Shown piece by piece: positions 28,049 to 36,696 of a stretch of DNA of 50,579 nt. Numbering within the stretch: position 1 is the stretch's first letter; each line of letters starts with the position of its first letter. The stretch comes from Acetobacteraceae bacterium. GTDB taxonomy: Bacteria; Pseudomonadota; Alphaproteobacteria; Acetobacterales; Acetobacteraceae. Under the pieces are notes generated by a model. It saw only the letters and a program-made list of their open reading frames with translations, was not told the DNA's origin and ran no database searches. The DNA is taken from contig JARLIM010000011.1 in NCBI GenBank assembly GCA_031291725.1, positions 1 through 50,579 on the forward strand. Reading direction: 5' to 3'. A program made the position numbers and the translations under genes.

Positions 28049-28405
28049 AGCGGAGAGACCTCCCTCCCCCGGTTGGTGCGGCAGGCGTGTTCGAACATAA
28101 CTTTACAAACACACCAAACCTGCCCAATATTTTTGCGCTACACCGAAGCCTAATTCGATTTATCACTATATTCTATATTTGTGTTTATATTTTTTTCACG
28201 CTGAATATTGAATATTCCAAACAAAACATGACATACGCGACATTTCCATCACGTTTTTGTGGACATGATGATATTGGGCCAATTTTTGGCCATCTTTGTT
28301 ATCGCGAGGAGCGCGATATCGGCGCCCCAACGTGACCAGGCCGCCGGAGCGAAGGGGCGCCGCACCGCCACGGCCCTTCGCTCCGGCACCCAACGAGACA
28401 CGCCC
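28049..28405. other. Long intergenic region with AT-rich half and two palindromes
   Basis: These 357 bases hold no convincing gene. The first about 200 bases are strongly AT-rich and should contain the response-regulator promoter. TATCGCG/CGCGATA (28300-28306 and 28312-28318) is a perfect short palindrome. The GC-rich end carries the long hairpin at 28343-28387. Confidence 0.6.
28343..28387 (-). terminator. Long GC-rich hairpin after the SDR gene
   Basis: GCCGGAGCGAAGGG (28343-28356) pairs perfectly with CCCTTCGCTCCGGC (28374-28387) around a 17-base loop, starting 18 bases past the SDR stop on the minus strand. No run of U follows, so it is either a factor-assisted terminator, an mRNA-stabilising stem or a member of a palindromic repeat family. 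Confidence 0.45.
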
Positions 28406-29155
28406 TCAATACGTCGCGCGGCCGCCGGAGACGTCGAACACCGCGCCGGTGCTGAACGAGGATTCTTCCGAGGCCAGCCAGCACACCAGCGACGCGACTT
28501 CCGCAATGCCGCCAAAACGGCCGATGGGGATTTTGGAAAGCATGAAATCGATGTGCTCCTGTGTCATCTGATCGAAGATGGCCGTGCGCACGGCGGCGGG
28601 GGTGACGCAGTTGACGCGGATTTCCGTCTTGGCGAGTTCCTTGCCCAGCGATTTCGTCAACCCGATCACCCCGGCCTTGGAGGTGGAATAGGCCGAGGCA
28701 TTCGGATTGCCCTCCTTGCCAGCCACCGAAGCAATATTGACGATGCGGCCATAGCCGTTCGCCTCCAGATGCGGGACGGCGAATTTGTTGCAGTAGAACA
28801 GGCCGTTCAGATTGACATCCATCACACGCTGCCATGCCTCGACCGGGTAATCGCGCACGGTGACGTTCGGCCCGGTGATGCCGGCACTGGCCACCAGCAC
28901 ATCCAACTTGCCGCCGAGAGCGGTCACGGTTTCATTCATCGCAGCCGAGACGGCATGCGGATCGGCGATGTCGAGTTGGCGGACATGGACGGCACCGGAC
29001 TTCACCTGCGCCTCCGCCAGAGCCTGTGCGCCGATGTCCCATAGGCTGACCCGCGCGCCTTCGGCCGACAGGCGGGTGGCAATGTCGAGGCCGATTCCCG
29101 CGGCGCCGCCGGTGACAATGGCCGAGCGGCCCTTGAAGCGATTTTCGAACAACAT
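28406..29155 (-). CDS. Short-chain dehydrogenase/reductase
   Basis: The 249-residue classical SDR has nucleotide-binding TGGAAGIG (15-22), N115 and the catalytic S143/Y156/K160 (YSTSK). D40 at the end of the second strand favours NAD+ over NADP+. Sequence style is that of 3-oxoacyl-ACP reductase-like or sugar/hydroxyacid dehydrogenases; substrate unknown. The ATG at 29155 is preceded by AGGGAAA. It stands alone, between the two-component genes and the divergent pilus locus. Confidence 0.88.
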   Translation of the reverse strand: MLFENRFKGRSAIVTGGAAGIGLDIATRLSAEGARVSLWDIGAQALAEAQVKSGAVHVRQLDIADPHAVSAAMNETVTALGGKLDVLVASAGITGPNVTVRDYPVEAWQRVMDVNLNGLFYCNKFAVPHLEANGYGRIVNIASVAGKEGNPNASAYSTSKAGVIGLTKSLGKELAKTEIRVNCVTPAAVRTAIFDQMTQEHIDFMLSKIPIGRFGGIAEVASLVCWLASEESSFSTGAVFDVSGGRATY

Positions 29156-29235
29156 CGTGCAACGTTTCCCTATCCATCGACCGCCTTGGCAACGGCCAGA
29201 GTGCATCCTGTGATTCAGGACGACATTTTAGAACG

Positions 29236-29350
29236 TGATGAGATTGGGTTGAACCAATCCCACCGCGATGCGGCCAACTCAGCGGCGGATTGCCGCGCGC
29301 CGCTTGCAATGACGATTGGGGAGGGTGTCGCCTCCGCCCAATCGCATCAC
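29236..29350. repeat. Imperfect palindromic element
   Basis: Ends GTGATGAGATTGGG (29236-29249) and CCCAATCGCATCAC (29337-29350) are inverted repeats with one mismatch. Inside, CGATTGGG (29313-29320) pairs with CCCAATCG (29337-29344), and a TTGCAATGACG stretch recalls the ends of the repeat at 10871-10968. It may be a decayed member of a related intergenic palindrome family. Confidence 0.5.
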
Positions 29351-29592
29351 GCTTCAGCCGGAGCGATGCTGCCAGGATCGCCAAAACGGAACAAGCGCCC
29401 GCGACCGGGATCGCTGTGTTGCCGATTGGATCGACGAACATTCCATACGAAATGCATCTGAATATTCGTGATTTGTCGTGTATTGTATTAACTTTTAAGT
29501 ATTAAATGATCACGCATTAGTGAAGGCCAAAATTGTTTATCAATTCCGGAGATTGATGTAGGTCAATGTTCATGCCAACTGCCAAAAGTAGG

Positions 29593-29622
29593 TTGGTGAC
29601 ACAAGAAAAGTGTAGATATAAA
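29593..29622 (+). promoter_or_regulatory. Candidate promoter of the flp pilin gene
   Basis: TTGGTG (29593-29598) and TATAAA (29617-29622) are separated by 18 bases, giving a fair sigma-70-like promoter in AT-rich DNA. The leader to the flp ATG at 29687 would be about 60 bases. Prediction by eye only. Confidence 0.35.
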
Positions 29623-29686
29623 CTCTATCGAAGCACTTTTTCTTTCACATAGCCAAGATGGTTCTTGGTGCAAGAGGAGGGTTGTT

Positions 29687-29860
29687 ATGAATACCGTCAA
29701 GAATCTGCAAAACCTCTGGTCTGACCGTCGCGGTGTGACCGCCGTGGAATATGGTTTGATTGCTGCCCTGGTGGCTGGTGCAATTGTGGCGATTGTCTCG
29801 ACGCTTGGTACACAATTGAACACGGCGCTCACCACCATTTCGGGTAAGCTGCCCTCGTAA
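29687..29860 (+). CDS. flp: Flp-type type IVb prepilin
   Basis: The 57-residue major pilin subunit has a short basic leader ending DRRG, then the processing site before VTAVEYGLIAALVAG. It shows the Glu-Tyr pair (position +5/+6 style) diagnostic of Flp pilins and a hydrophobic helix to the end. CpaA, encoded next, would cleave after the Gly. A strong GAGGAGGG precedes the start, fitting the high expression needed for a structural subunit. A 158-base gap with strong secondary structure separates it from cpaA. Confidence 0.95.
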   Translation: MNTVKNLQNLWSDRRGVTAVEYGLIAALVAGAIVAIVSTLGTQLNTALTTISGKLPS

Positions 29861-29895
29861 GCTCAACTCTGATGATCTGGCCGAAATTGATCGGG

Positions 29896-29977
29896 ACCCC
29901 AAATCTTGATCAGGACTTCGAATCAGGGCCGTCAAGATTGGGGTGGACGAAAGTCGCTCTTGTCTTGCGGCCCTGAT
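29896..29977 (+). promoter_or_regulatory. Interlocking hairpins between flp and cpaA
   Basis: Stem A pairs ACCCCAAATCTTGA (29896-29909) with TCAAGATTGGGGT (29932-29944), with one bulged A. Stem B pairs ATCAGGGCCG (29922-29931, in the loop of A) with CGGCCCTGAT (29968-29977), perfectly. The two stems interlock, so they form a pseudoknot or exclude each other. The position suggests differential expression of the abundant pilin and the assembly genes, by mRNA end protection or attenuation. No U-tract follows either stem. Confidence 0.5.
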
Positions 29978-30018
29978 CAGTTTCACAGTCATCGACGACG
30001 GGCGGGGAGCCGGTCGAC

Positions 30019-30552
30019 ATGAATCAGATAATTTTGCTTCAGCTGTTGCAGAACGTGTTGCTCGCCCTGAGCGCCATTCTGCTATGCCTGACCGTTTGGC
30101 AGGATGTGGCCACGCGGCTGATCTCCAATCGGCTCACCGTTGCCATCGCGGCGCTCGGCCTGCTGCTGCGCCTGTTGCAAGGGGATGTGCTCTATGCGCT
30201 TCCGTGCATGGTGCTGATCTTCATCGCCGCCTTCAGTTGCTGGCAGATGCGTTGGATCGGCGGTGGCGATGCCAAGCTGATCACCGCCGCCTCGCTGTTG
30301 GTGCCCGCGCATGACATGGCGCTGCAACTTTTCGCCATCACCCTGGCCGGTGGCGTGCTGGCGCTGGCGATGGTCGCGCTGCGGCCGTTGGCCGCCCAAT
30401 ACGCCCTGCCCTCGTTGTCTGGGCGCGGCACCTTCGCCCGCATCTGGCGAGTGGAGCAATGGCGTCTGCGACATGGTGGCAGCCTGCCTTATGCCGCCGC
30501 CATCACAATCGGCACGCTGACATGCCTTCTGTTGGAGGGCTGGATGTCATGA
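30019..30552 (+). CDS. cpaA: Prepilin peptidase of the Tad system
   Basis: The 177-residue polytopic membrane aspartyl protease (family A24, TadV/CpaA) processes Flp and TadE/F-like pseudopilins. Catalytic Asp residues are D29 in WQDVATRLISN and D84 in GGGDAK, the conserved pair of this family. No methyltransferase domain is present, as usual for CpaA. The TGA overlaps the cpaB ATG by 4 bases. Confidence 0.93.
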   Translation: MNQIILLQLLQNVLLALSAILLCLTVWQDVATRLISNRLTVAIAALGLLLRLLQGDVLYALPCMVLIFIAAFSCWQMRWIGGGDAKLITAASLLVPAHDMALQLFAITLAGGVLALAMVALRPLAAQYALPSLSGRGTFARIWRVEQWRLRHGGSLPYAAAITIGTLTCLLLEGWMS

Positions 30553-31382
30553 TGTATCGAATCGGCCTTTTCGTCGTGATGGCGCTCGGCCTGTTCGGCT
30601 TCGGCACGGTGGCCTGGGTGAGTGTGCATCCGCATACGCAAGGTGGCGGTCAGGCCGAAGCGGCGTTGGAGCAGGTGGCGGTCATTGTGGCGGCGCATCC
30701 GCTGCGGGCGGGCACGTTGTTGAAACTGGATGATGTCAGCGTCGTCAAACTCGCGCCCAACGCCGTGCCCGATAACGCGATGCGCGGCGGTGACGCGACA
30801 TTGGCCGAGTTGAAAGGCTCGATGCTGCGCCGGGCGCTGCACGACAGGGAACCGCTGCTTGACGCCGATATTCTACACGCCACCGACCGAGGCTTCCTGG
30901 CCGCCGTGCTCGCCCCTGGCATGCGGGCCATCACGGTTGCGGTGGACAGCGTGACCGGCGCTGCCGGGCTGATCTCGCCGGGCGATCACGTCGATGTGCT
31001 GTTGATTCAGACCATCGACGATGCCACCCGTCCGGCAGGGCAACGTGTGGCCGCGCAGACCGTGCTCAACGACATCAGGGTGATCGCCATCGATCAACGT
31101 ATGGTTGAGGGCGAAGGCCCGGAGAGCGGCAGCAAGCCGGCCACCACTGTCACGCTGGAAGTGGCATCGGAACAGGCCGAGCGCGTTGTGGTCGCGGGCA
31201 AGATCGGTCGCCTTTCATTGGTGGTCCGCTCTGCCGAGGCGGGCGCAGATGTGGCGATCGGACAACATGTTACCTGGGCCAGCGATGTCTCCCCCGCTTT
31301 GCTCAGCCCCACCCCCAGCGGGCCAAGCCATGTTGTGCGCGTCTATCGCGGCAGTGGCGATGCCAAGGAGTTCCATTTCTGA
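30549..31382 (+). CDS. cpaB: Flp pilus assembly protein CpaB/RcpC
   Basis: The 277-residue protein has an N-terminal membrane segment (about 3-22), a SAF domain (about 45-110, VIVAAHPLRAGTLLKLDDVS) and the MRAITVAVDSVTGAAGLISP then GDHVDV block typical of CpaB. It acts in the periplasm with the secretin. The start MMYRIG at 30549 is chosen because the upstream extension overlaps cpaA out of frame and is not family-like. The stop shares one base with cpaC. Confidence 0.93.
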   Translation: MMYRIGLFVVMALGLFGFGTVAWVSVHPHTQGGGQAEAALEQVAVIVAAHPLRAGTLLKLDDVSVVKLAPNAVPDNAMRGGDATLAELKGSMLRRALHDREPLLDADILHATDRGFLAAVLAPGMRAITVAVDSVTGAAGLISPGDHVDVLLIQTIDDATRPAGQRVAAQTVLNDIRVIAIDQRMVEGEGPESGSKPATTVTLEVASEQAERVVVAGKIGRLSLVVRSAEAGADVAIGQHVTWASDVSPALLSPTPSGPSHVVRVYRGSGDAKEFHF

Positions 31383-32752
31383 TGCGCCTGCTCACCTGGC
31401 CCTGCTTGGCACTTGTCCTGATCCTCAGCCTTGCCTCGACCTCGCTTCAGGCCCAGACAAAGCCGGTCCTGAACAGCTTGCACCCCATTCATGTCGATCT
31501 GGAAGCCGGCACCGGCCGCCTGATCGAGACGCCGGGGGGCACGACGGATATCTTCGTCGCCGACCCGAAAATTGCCGATGTCAGACCGAGCAGCCCGACG
31601 AGCGTGTTCATGCTCGGCGTCGCCCCCGGCCATACCTCGGTGGCGGTGCTGGACAAGGACGGCCATCCGGGGGCGAATTTTGATGTGACGGTGTTGCCCT
31701 CGGCCTTCAATGCGGTCGGCGCATCCTCGGCCATCGCACGTGCCCTGCCCGGTTCGCATATCCATGTGGAAGCCGCACCGAAAGGACTCGTGCTGACCGG
31801 TCAGGTTCTCACCCCGGGGATGGCGGAAACCGCGCAGGGGATTGCGCACAGCTATCTCAGCGATGGCCAGGATGTGGAAAACCGCCTGACTGTGGCGTCA
31901 CCGCAGCAGGTGGGGCTGCGGGTGCGGATCGTGGAAATGTCGCGCACGGTCAGCAATTCCCTGGGCATTGACTGGAACATCTCGTCACGTCTGGGCCGGG
32001 CGTTCGGCCAAGGTTTCCAGCTTGGTTTGACGACATCTCCGACAGCCAGCACGTTGACATTCGCCTCGTCGGGTGCTGCCACGACGCCGTTGGATGGGCT
32101 GATCAATGCCCTGGCCACCGAAAATCTCGCCCGCGTGCTGGCCGAGCCGAATTTGACGGCGATGAGCGGCGAGACGGCGAATTTCCTGGCCGGCGGCGAG
32201 TTCCCGATCCCGGTCGGCGAGAGCAACAACACGATTTCCATCGAGTTCAAACAATACGGCGTTGCATTGGCGTTCACGCCGACGGTGATCTCCGACCGGC
32301 AGATCCGACTGCGCGTGCGCCCGGAAGTGAGTGAGTTGACACAGCAGGGGGCGGTGCAGATCGCGGCGGGCAATTCCACCATCTCGGTGCCGGCGCTGAC
32401 GGTGCGCCGCGCCGATACCACGATTGAACTCGGCAGCGGCCAGAGCTTCGCCATCGCCGGATTGCTGCAATACAACGCACAGACGGCCGCCAATTTCGTG
32501 CCGATGATGGGCGACGTGCCGGTGCTGGGGGAATTGTTCCGCTCCGATAGTTTCCAGCGCGATGAGACCGAACTGGTGATCATCGTCACGCCGTATCTGG
32601 TCAGCCCTGTGGACAACCCTGCCGCACTGCGCACGCCCGGCGAGAACTCGGTTCTCGGTGGCGACATCGACCGGCTGATCGCCCTGCGCCAGGGCCATTC
32701 CGGGCCGCCCGCTCATCGCACCGCCGGTTCGGCAGGATTTGTCATGCCATGA
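31382..32752 (+). CDS. cpaC: Tad pilus outer-membrane secretin
   Basis: The 456-residue product has a signal peptide (about 1-24), then an N-terminal BON-like/secretin domain (VDLEAGTGRLIETP and ADPKIADVRPSSP, typical of RcpA/CpaC) and a C-terminal secretin channel with LAEPNLTAMSGETANFLAGG and VPVLGELFRS ending in TELVIIVTPYLVSP. It forms the outer-membrane pore through which the Flp pilus exits. The TGA overlaps the next start by 4 bases. Confidence 0.95.
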   Translation: MRLLTWPCLALVLILSLASTSLQAQTKPVLNSLHPIHVDLEAGTGRLIETPGGTTDIFVADPKIADVRPSSPTSVFMLGVAPGHTSVAVLDKDGHPGANFDVTVLPSAFNAVGASSAIARALPGSHIHVEAAPKGLVLTGQVLTPGMAETAQGIAHSYLSDGQDVENRLTVASPQQVGLRVRIVEMSRTVSNSLGIDWNISSRLGRAFGQGFQLGLTTSPTASTLTFASSGAATTPLDGLINALATENLARVLAEPNLTAMSGETANFLAGGEFPIPVGESNNTISIEFKQYGVALAFTPTVISDRQIRLRVRPEVSELTQQGAVQIAAGNSTISVPALTVRRADTTIELGSGQSFAIAGLLQYNAQTAANFVPMMGDVPVLGELFRSDSFQRDETELVIIVTPYLVSPVDNPAALRTPGENSVLGGDIDRLIALRQGHSGPPAHRTAGSAGFVMP

Positions 32753-33084
32753 CCCATAGATTCCGCTCTGCCCTGCTGCTGCTCTGCCTCGCCGCCCCGC
32801 TCGGAGGCTGTGACAGCTGGAACTATTACCGCCGCCTGCCCGCAGGCCAGGACAACGCGTTGTGGCGGCCCGAGAGTGTTTCGGATGCCGATTTCGATGC
32901 ACAGACGGCGCATCCGAGCGACCTGATCGCCGGCCAGGGGAGCACGCTCAGCGATGGCCGCACGGCCGCCGACGCAGTGGACCGCATGCGGCGAGGCCAC
33001 CCCACCCCGCTGCCGGCAAGCTCGATCTCGCATGTCGGCGCCGATGGTGGCGGTGGCGGCGGTGCGACCGGGGGGACGCCCTGA
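32749..33084 (+). CDS. cpaD: Short CpaD-like pilus lipoprotein
   Basis: The 111-residue lipoprotein has a lipobox ending LGGC at C21. The segment AHPSDLIAGQ, then SDGRTAADAVDRMRRG, resembles the C-terminal end of CpaD (Asn-Pro-x-Asp-Leu, then Arg-Thr-x-x-x-Val-x-x-Tyr/Met-Arg). Typical CpaD is about twice this length, so the N-terminal domain is missing or not recognisable. Asp follows the lipidated Cys, which in enterobacteria is an inner-membrane retention signal; whether that rule holds here is unknown. The C-terminus is Gly-rich. Position between cpaC and cpaE supports the call. Confidence 0.75.
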   Translation: MTHRFRSALLLLCLAAPLGGCDSWNYYRRLPAGQDNALWRPESVSDADFDAQTAHPSDLIAGQGSTLSDGRTAADAVDRMRRGHPTPLPASSISHVGADGGGGGGATGGTP

Positions 33085-34376
33085 TGGCAGAGATTGCCGG
33101 CACCGACCGCCGCCACCGCCCAGGTTCGCCAGCCGAACGGCCGCAAGCGCCTGCCGCCGAGTCCTCCGCCGTTCGGCATGACCGTGTGCGGCTGATGGCC
33201 TTTGTCAGCGATGCCGCCACCGAGACGGCCTTGCGTGAGGGATTGGCTGAGGCATTGCCAGCCGGGTGGGCTTTCCATCACGGCGGCGTGCAGGCGGCGA
33301 CGAAATTGCTGCACAAAAGTGCCACGCCGCAGACGCTGATTGTCGATGTCTCTGGCGAACGCGAACCGCTGGCGGCCCTGGCCCGCCTGGCCGAGGTGGT
33401 GGAGCCGAGTGCGCAGGTTCTGGTGATCGGCGATCACACGGAACTTGCCTTTTATCGCGAGGTGACGCGCGGCCTGGGCGTTGCGGAATATATCGCCCAA
33501 CCTCTGACGCGCGATGCGGTGCGGCGGCATTTCCTGCCGCTGTTGCAGGACAAGCCGACGGCGGCGGTGGCGAGCGAGAACATTGCCGCCGGACGGGTGA
33601 TCTGCATCACCGGCGCACGCGGCGGCGTGGGCACCACCACGATTGCCGCCAATCTGGCGTGGCATTTCGGCCTACAGGCTGCCCGCCACACCGCCCTTCT
33701 CGACCCGGATCTGCATTTTGGCAGTGCGGCGATGCTGCTCGACAGCCCGACCGGCCAAGGCTTGCGCGTGGCGCTGGAAACGCCGGATCGGGTCGATCCC
33801 CTTTTTGTGGAACGCTCCGCTCAACCGGTGGCGGAGCGGCTGCACGTATTGGCGGGAGAAATCCGTCTGGGCGATCCACTGGCCGCTGCCGAAGGCTGCA
33901 TGCACAGCCTGCTGCGTGCGATGACGCAGCGTTATTCCATCATCGTCACCGACACACCGCGCATGCCGCATCCGCTGTTCAGCGAGATTTTCACCTTGGC
34001 GCATCAGCGGGTGATTGTGATGGTGCCAACCTTGGCCGCTGTGCGCGATGCGCGGCGTCTGTTGGCGATCCCGCCCGGCCCTGGCCAATCGTCCCGCGCT
34101 TTGGTGGTGCTCAATCGCGCCGATCTGCGCGGCGGGCTGAACCAGCGGCAGATCGAGCAGGCGCTGGGCATCAAGCTTGACCTGATCATCCCCGACATGC
34201 CGCGATTGGCGGAAACCGCGGCCACGATGGGGGCGGCGCTGGCCGATGGCCGCAATCCCTTCGCCCGTGCCATCGCCACCCTCGCCCGGCAGACGGCCTA
34301 TGCGCATCTGCTCGACTCCCCGCTCGGCTCCCGCATTGCCGAGCCCCGCAGCCCCTGGTGGAGGCGCATATGGTGA
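33084..34376 (+). CDS. cpaE: Pilus assembly ATPase CpaE
   Basis: The 430-residue product has a basic Pro-rich N-terminus, a receiver-like fold (about 40-160) without an obvious phospho-acceptor pattern, and a ParA/MinD-type ATPase with deviant Walker A GARGGVGTTT at 177-186. CpaE/TadZ directs pilus machinery to its cellular site. The ATG at 33084 shares one base with the cpaD stop; a longer in-frame extension lies inside cpaD and is Arg-rich shadow sequence. Confidence 0.92.
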   Translation: MAEIAGTDRRHRPGSPAERPQAPAAESSAVRHDRVRLMAFVSDAATETALREGLAEALPAGWAFHHGGVQAATKLLHKSATPQTLIVDVSGEREPLAALARLAEVVEPSAQVLVIGDHTELAFYREVTRGLGVAEYIAQPLTRDAVRRHFLPLLQDKPTAAVASENIAAGRVICITGARGGVGTTTIAANLAWHFGLQAARHTALLDPDLHFGSAAMLLDSPTGQGLRVALETPDRVDPLFVERSAQPVAERLHVLAGEIRLGDPLAAAEGCMHSLLRAMTQRYSIIVTDTPRMPHPLFSEIFTLAHQRVIVMVPTLAAVRDARRLLAIPPGPGQSSRALVVLNRADLRGGLNQRQIEQALGIKLDLIIPDMPRLAETAATMGAALADGRNPFARAIATLARQTAYAHLLDSPLGSRIAEPRSPWWRRIW

Positions 34377-35731
34377 ACATCTATCCGCGCAATTTCGGCC
34401 AAAGCCGCAGCCCTGCCCTGGTGGAATCCGGCCTGCCGCCCGCAAGCCTTGCGATTGTGGAGCCGCGGCAGGAACAGGATTTCAGCGAGTTGCGCGCCCA
34501 TTGCCTGGCCCGCATCGACCCTGGCGCCGTCGCCTCCACGCCCACGGAAGAGCTCATCCCGCAGCTTGAGCTTCTGGTGGCCGAAATGGCAACACAGCGC
34601 CGGGTGCAGTTGAACGCACGCGAGCAGAAGACACTGGCGGCCGAATTGGCGCAGGACATGCTCGGCCTGGGCCCGTTGGAGCCGTTGCTGGCCGATGGCT
34701 CGATCAACGATATTCTGATCAACGGCCCGGATCGGATCTTCATCGAACGTCGCGGCAAGCTGGAACTGTCCGGCGCGCATTTTCGCGATACCGCGCATCT
34801 GACCAATGTCTGCCAACGCATCGCCGCCAATGTCGGTCGCCGCGTCGATGAATCGAGCCCGATGGTCGATGCCCGGCTGAAGGATGGCTCGCGCGTCAAC
34901 ATCGTCCTGCATCCGATTGCATTGGACGGTCCCTATGTCTCGATCCGCAAATTCGGCACCAAGGCGATTGATTTCAACGCGCTGATCGGCTTCGGCGCGA
35001 TGACGCGGCCGGTGGCGACGCTGCTGGAAATCGCCGCGCAATGCCGATTGAACGTGATCATCTCCGGCGGCACCGGCTCGGGCAAGACCACGCTGCTCAA
35101 TGCGATGTCGCGCATGATCTCCACCGATGAGCGCATCGTGACGGTGGAGGACGCCGCCGAATTGAAGTTGCAACAGCCGCATGTGGTGCGGATGGAAACC
35201 CGGCCGAGCAGCCTGGAAGGCGGCGGCGAGATCACCCAGCGCGAATTGGTGCGCAACGCCCTGCGGATGCGGCCGGATCGCATCATCATCGGCGAGGTGC
35301 GCGGCTCGGAAGCCTTCGACATGTTGCAGGCGATGAACACCGGCCACGATGGCTCGATGTCCACCATCCACGCCAACTCCGCCCGTGACGCGCTGACCCG
35401 GATGGAGAACATGGTGCAGATGGGGCAATTGGGTCTGCCCTCCTTGTCCATCCGCACCCAGATCGTCAGCGCGGTGCACCTGATCGCGCAGGTGGAACGC
35501 CAGCGCGACGGTGGGCGGCGGGTGACGCAATTGGCTGAAGTGGTGGGCATGGAAGGCGATGTTGTGCTGCTCAACGACGTCTTCCGCTTTCAGGTCGATG
35601 CCGAGGACGTCAACGGCAAGCTGGTCGGCCATTACGAGGGCAGCCCGGCACGACCGAGTTTCTTCGACAAGCTGCAATATTTCGGTCTGGACCGCGACTG
35701 GATGCATGCGCTGGAGGCGTTGCCCAAATGA
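34370..35731 (+). CDS. cpaF: Tad secretion ATPase CpaF
   Basis: The 453-residue GspE/PilT-family hexameric ATPase powers Flp assembly. Walker A GGTGSGKT is at 233-240. The Asp box/Walker B region includes VEDAAELKL and RPDRIIIGEVRG, and the His box reads MSTIHANSARDALTRMENMV. The ATG at 34370 is preceded by GGAGG and overlaps cpaE by 7 bases. Confidence 0.96.
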   Translation: MVNIYPRNFGQSRSPALVESGLPPASLAIVEPRQEQDFSELRAHCLARIDPGAVASTPTEELIPQLELLVAEMATQRRVQLNAREQKTLAAELAQDMLGLGPLEPLLADGSINDILINGPDRIFIERRGKLELSGAHFRDTAHLTNVCQRIAANVGRRVDESSPMVDARLKDGSRVNIVLHPIALDGPYVSIRKFGTKAIDFNALIGFGAMTRPVATLLEIAAQCRLNVIISGGTGSGKTTLLNAMSRMISTDERIVTVEDAAELKLQQPHVVRMETRPSSLEGGGEITQRELVRNALRMRPDRIIIGEVRGSEAFDMLQAMNTGHDGSMSTIHANSARDALTRMENMVQMGQLGLPSLSIRTQIVSAVHLIAQVERQRDGGRRVTQLAEVVGMEGDVVLLNDVFRFQVDAEDVNGKLVGHYEGSPARPSFFDKLQYFGLDRDWMHALEALPK

Positions 35732-36696
35732 TGCGGCTCGGCACCCTATCCATGCTGATGATCGCCTTCGCCCTGTTGGCTGGGCTGGGATTGGCGAGCT
35801 TGCTGGTGGATCGTGAACTCAAGCGGCGGATGGCGGTGGCGAACCGGCTGGCGGTGGCCACCCGCGCCGATCTGCGCACCCGCAAAACCGCATTGCGTTC
35901 CCTGCTGCGCACGCGGGAGGCGGCGCGGCATGACACCGTGCTCGACCGTCTTGCCCTCCTGCCCGGCTTTGACATTCGCAGGCGCGCTGAATATCCGCAT
36001 CTGTGGTGGTTGCCATTGCTGCTCGGCCTCACGCTTGGTCGCGCTGCTGCCGGGCTTGCGACCAATTGGATCGGGGCGGTCGGCTGGCTGGCGTGGCCGG
36101 TGGTGGCGGTGCTGAGCAGCCGACTGACCTTCAACTGGATCCGGGATCGTCAGGACGCGCAATTGCTGATGCAATTTCCCGATGCGCTGGGCATGCTGGT
36201 CCGTTCGGTGCGTGCCGGTCTGCCGCTGACGGATGCGGTGCGCGTGGTGGCGCGCGAGATTGCACAGCCGACGGCCAGCCAGTTTCAGATCATCGTCAAT
36301 GACTTGACAATCGGCATGCCGATTTCACAATCCCTCAGCCGTCTGGCCGAGCGCACATCGCTGGCGGAATACCATTTCTTTGCAACGGCACTGACCTTGC
36401 AGAGCCAGACCGGCGGCCGTCTGTCCGAGACGCTGGACGGGTTGGCGGACATGATCCGCAAACGTATCGCCGCCAAGGACCGCGCCTTGGCGCTGGCCTC
36501 CGAAGCCCGCACCAGCGCCCTCATTCTGGCGGCCTTGCCAGTGTTGGCGACGATTGGAATGTCCGCGCTCAACTGGCCGTATATGTCGGTGATGTTTCTG
36601 GAGCCGAAAGGTCATGAACTTCTGGGGGCCGCGATCGGCTGTCTCGGGTTTGGTCTGGCGCTGATGCGCGGCATTATTCGGTGGAGCGTGACATGA
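35728..36696 (+). CDS. tadB: Tad inner-membrane platform protein TadB
   Basis: The 322-residue type II secretion F-domain protein has an N-terminal membrane helix (about 5-25) and further helices at about 85-125. The cytoplasmic T2SF domain includes LMQFPDALGMLVRSVRAGLP and SLAEYHFFATALTLQSQTGG, followed by C-terminal membrane helices. It forms the inner-membrane platform with TadC. The start overlaps the cpaF stop by 4 bases. Confidence 0.93.
   Translation: MMRLGTLSMLMIAFALLAGLGLASLLVDRELKRRMAVANRLAVATRADLRTRKTALRSLLRTREAARHDTVLDRLALLPGFDIRRRAEYPHLWWLPLLLGLTLGRAAAGLATNWIGAVGWLAWPVVAVLSSRLTFNWIRDRQDAQLLMQFPDALGMLVRSVRAGLPLTDAVRVVAREIAQPTASQFQIIVNDLTIGMPISQSLSRLAERTSLAEYHFFATALTLQSQTGGRLSETLDGLADMIRKRIAAKDRALALASEARTSALILAALPVLATIGMSALNWPYMSVMFLEPKGHELLGAAIGCLGFGLALMRGIIRWSVT

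Larger units (their letters stand above)
29156..29686. other. Intergenic region between SDR gene and pilus locus
   Basis: These 531 bases hold no convincing gene. The first 200 bases contain palindromic remnants (29236-29350). From about 29440 the DNA is AT-rich and carries the presumed flp promoter. The strong GAGGAGGG at 29675-29682 is the flp ribosome-binding site. Confidence 0.6.

Noticed and set aside
28087..28335. 82-codon frame in the AT-rich gap
   Set aside because: It lies in promoter-like DNA with no ribosome-binding site or family resemblance, and composition is that of AT-rich noncoding sequence.
29186..29505. Small plus-strand frames between the SDR and flp genes
   Set aside because: They cross palindromic repeat DNA and show no protein-like features.
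29910..29931. TTCGAATC stretch resembling a tRNA T-arm
   Set aside because: No acceptor, D or anticodon stem surrounds it; it lies in the loop of the flp-cpaA hairpin.
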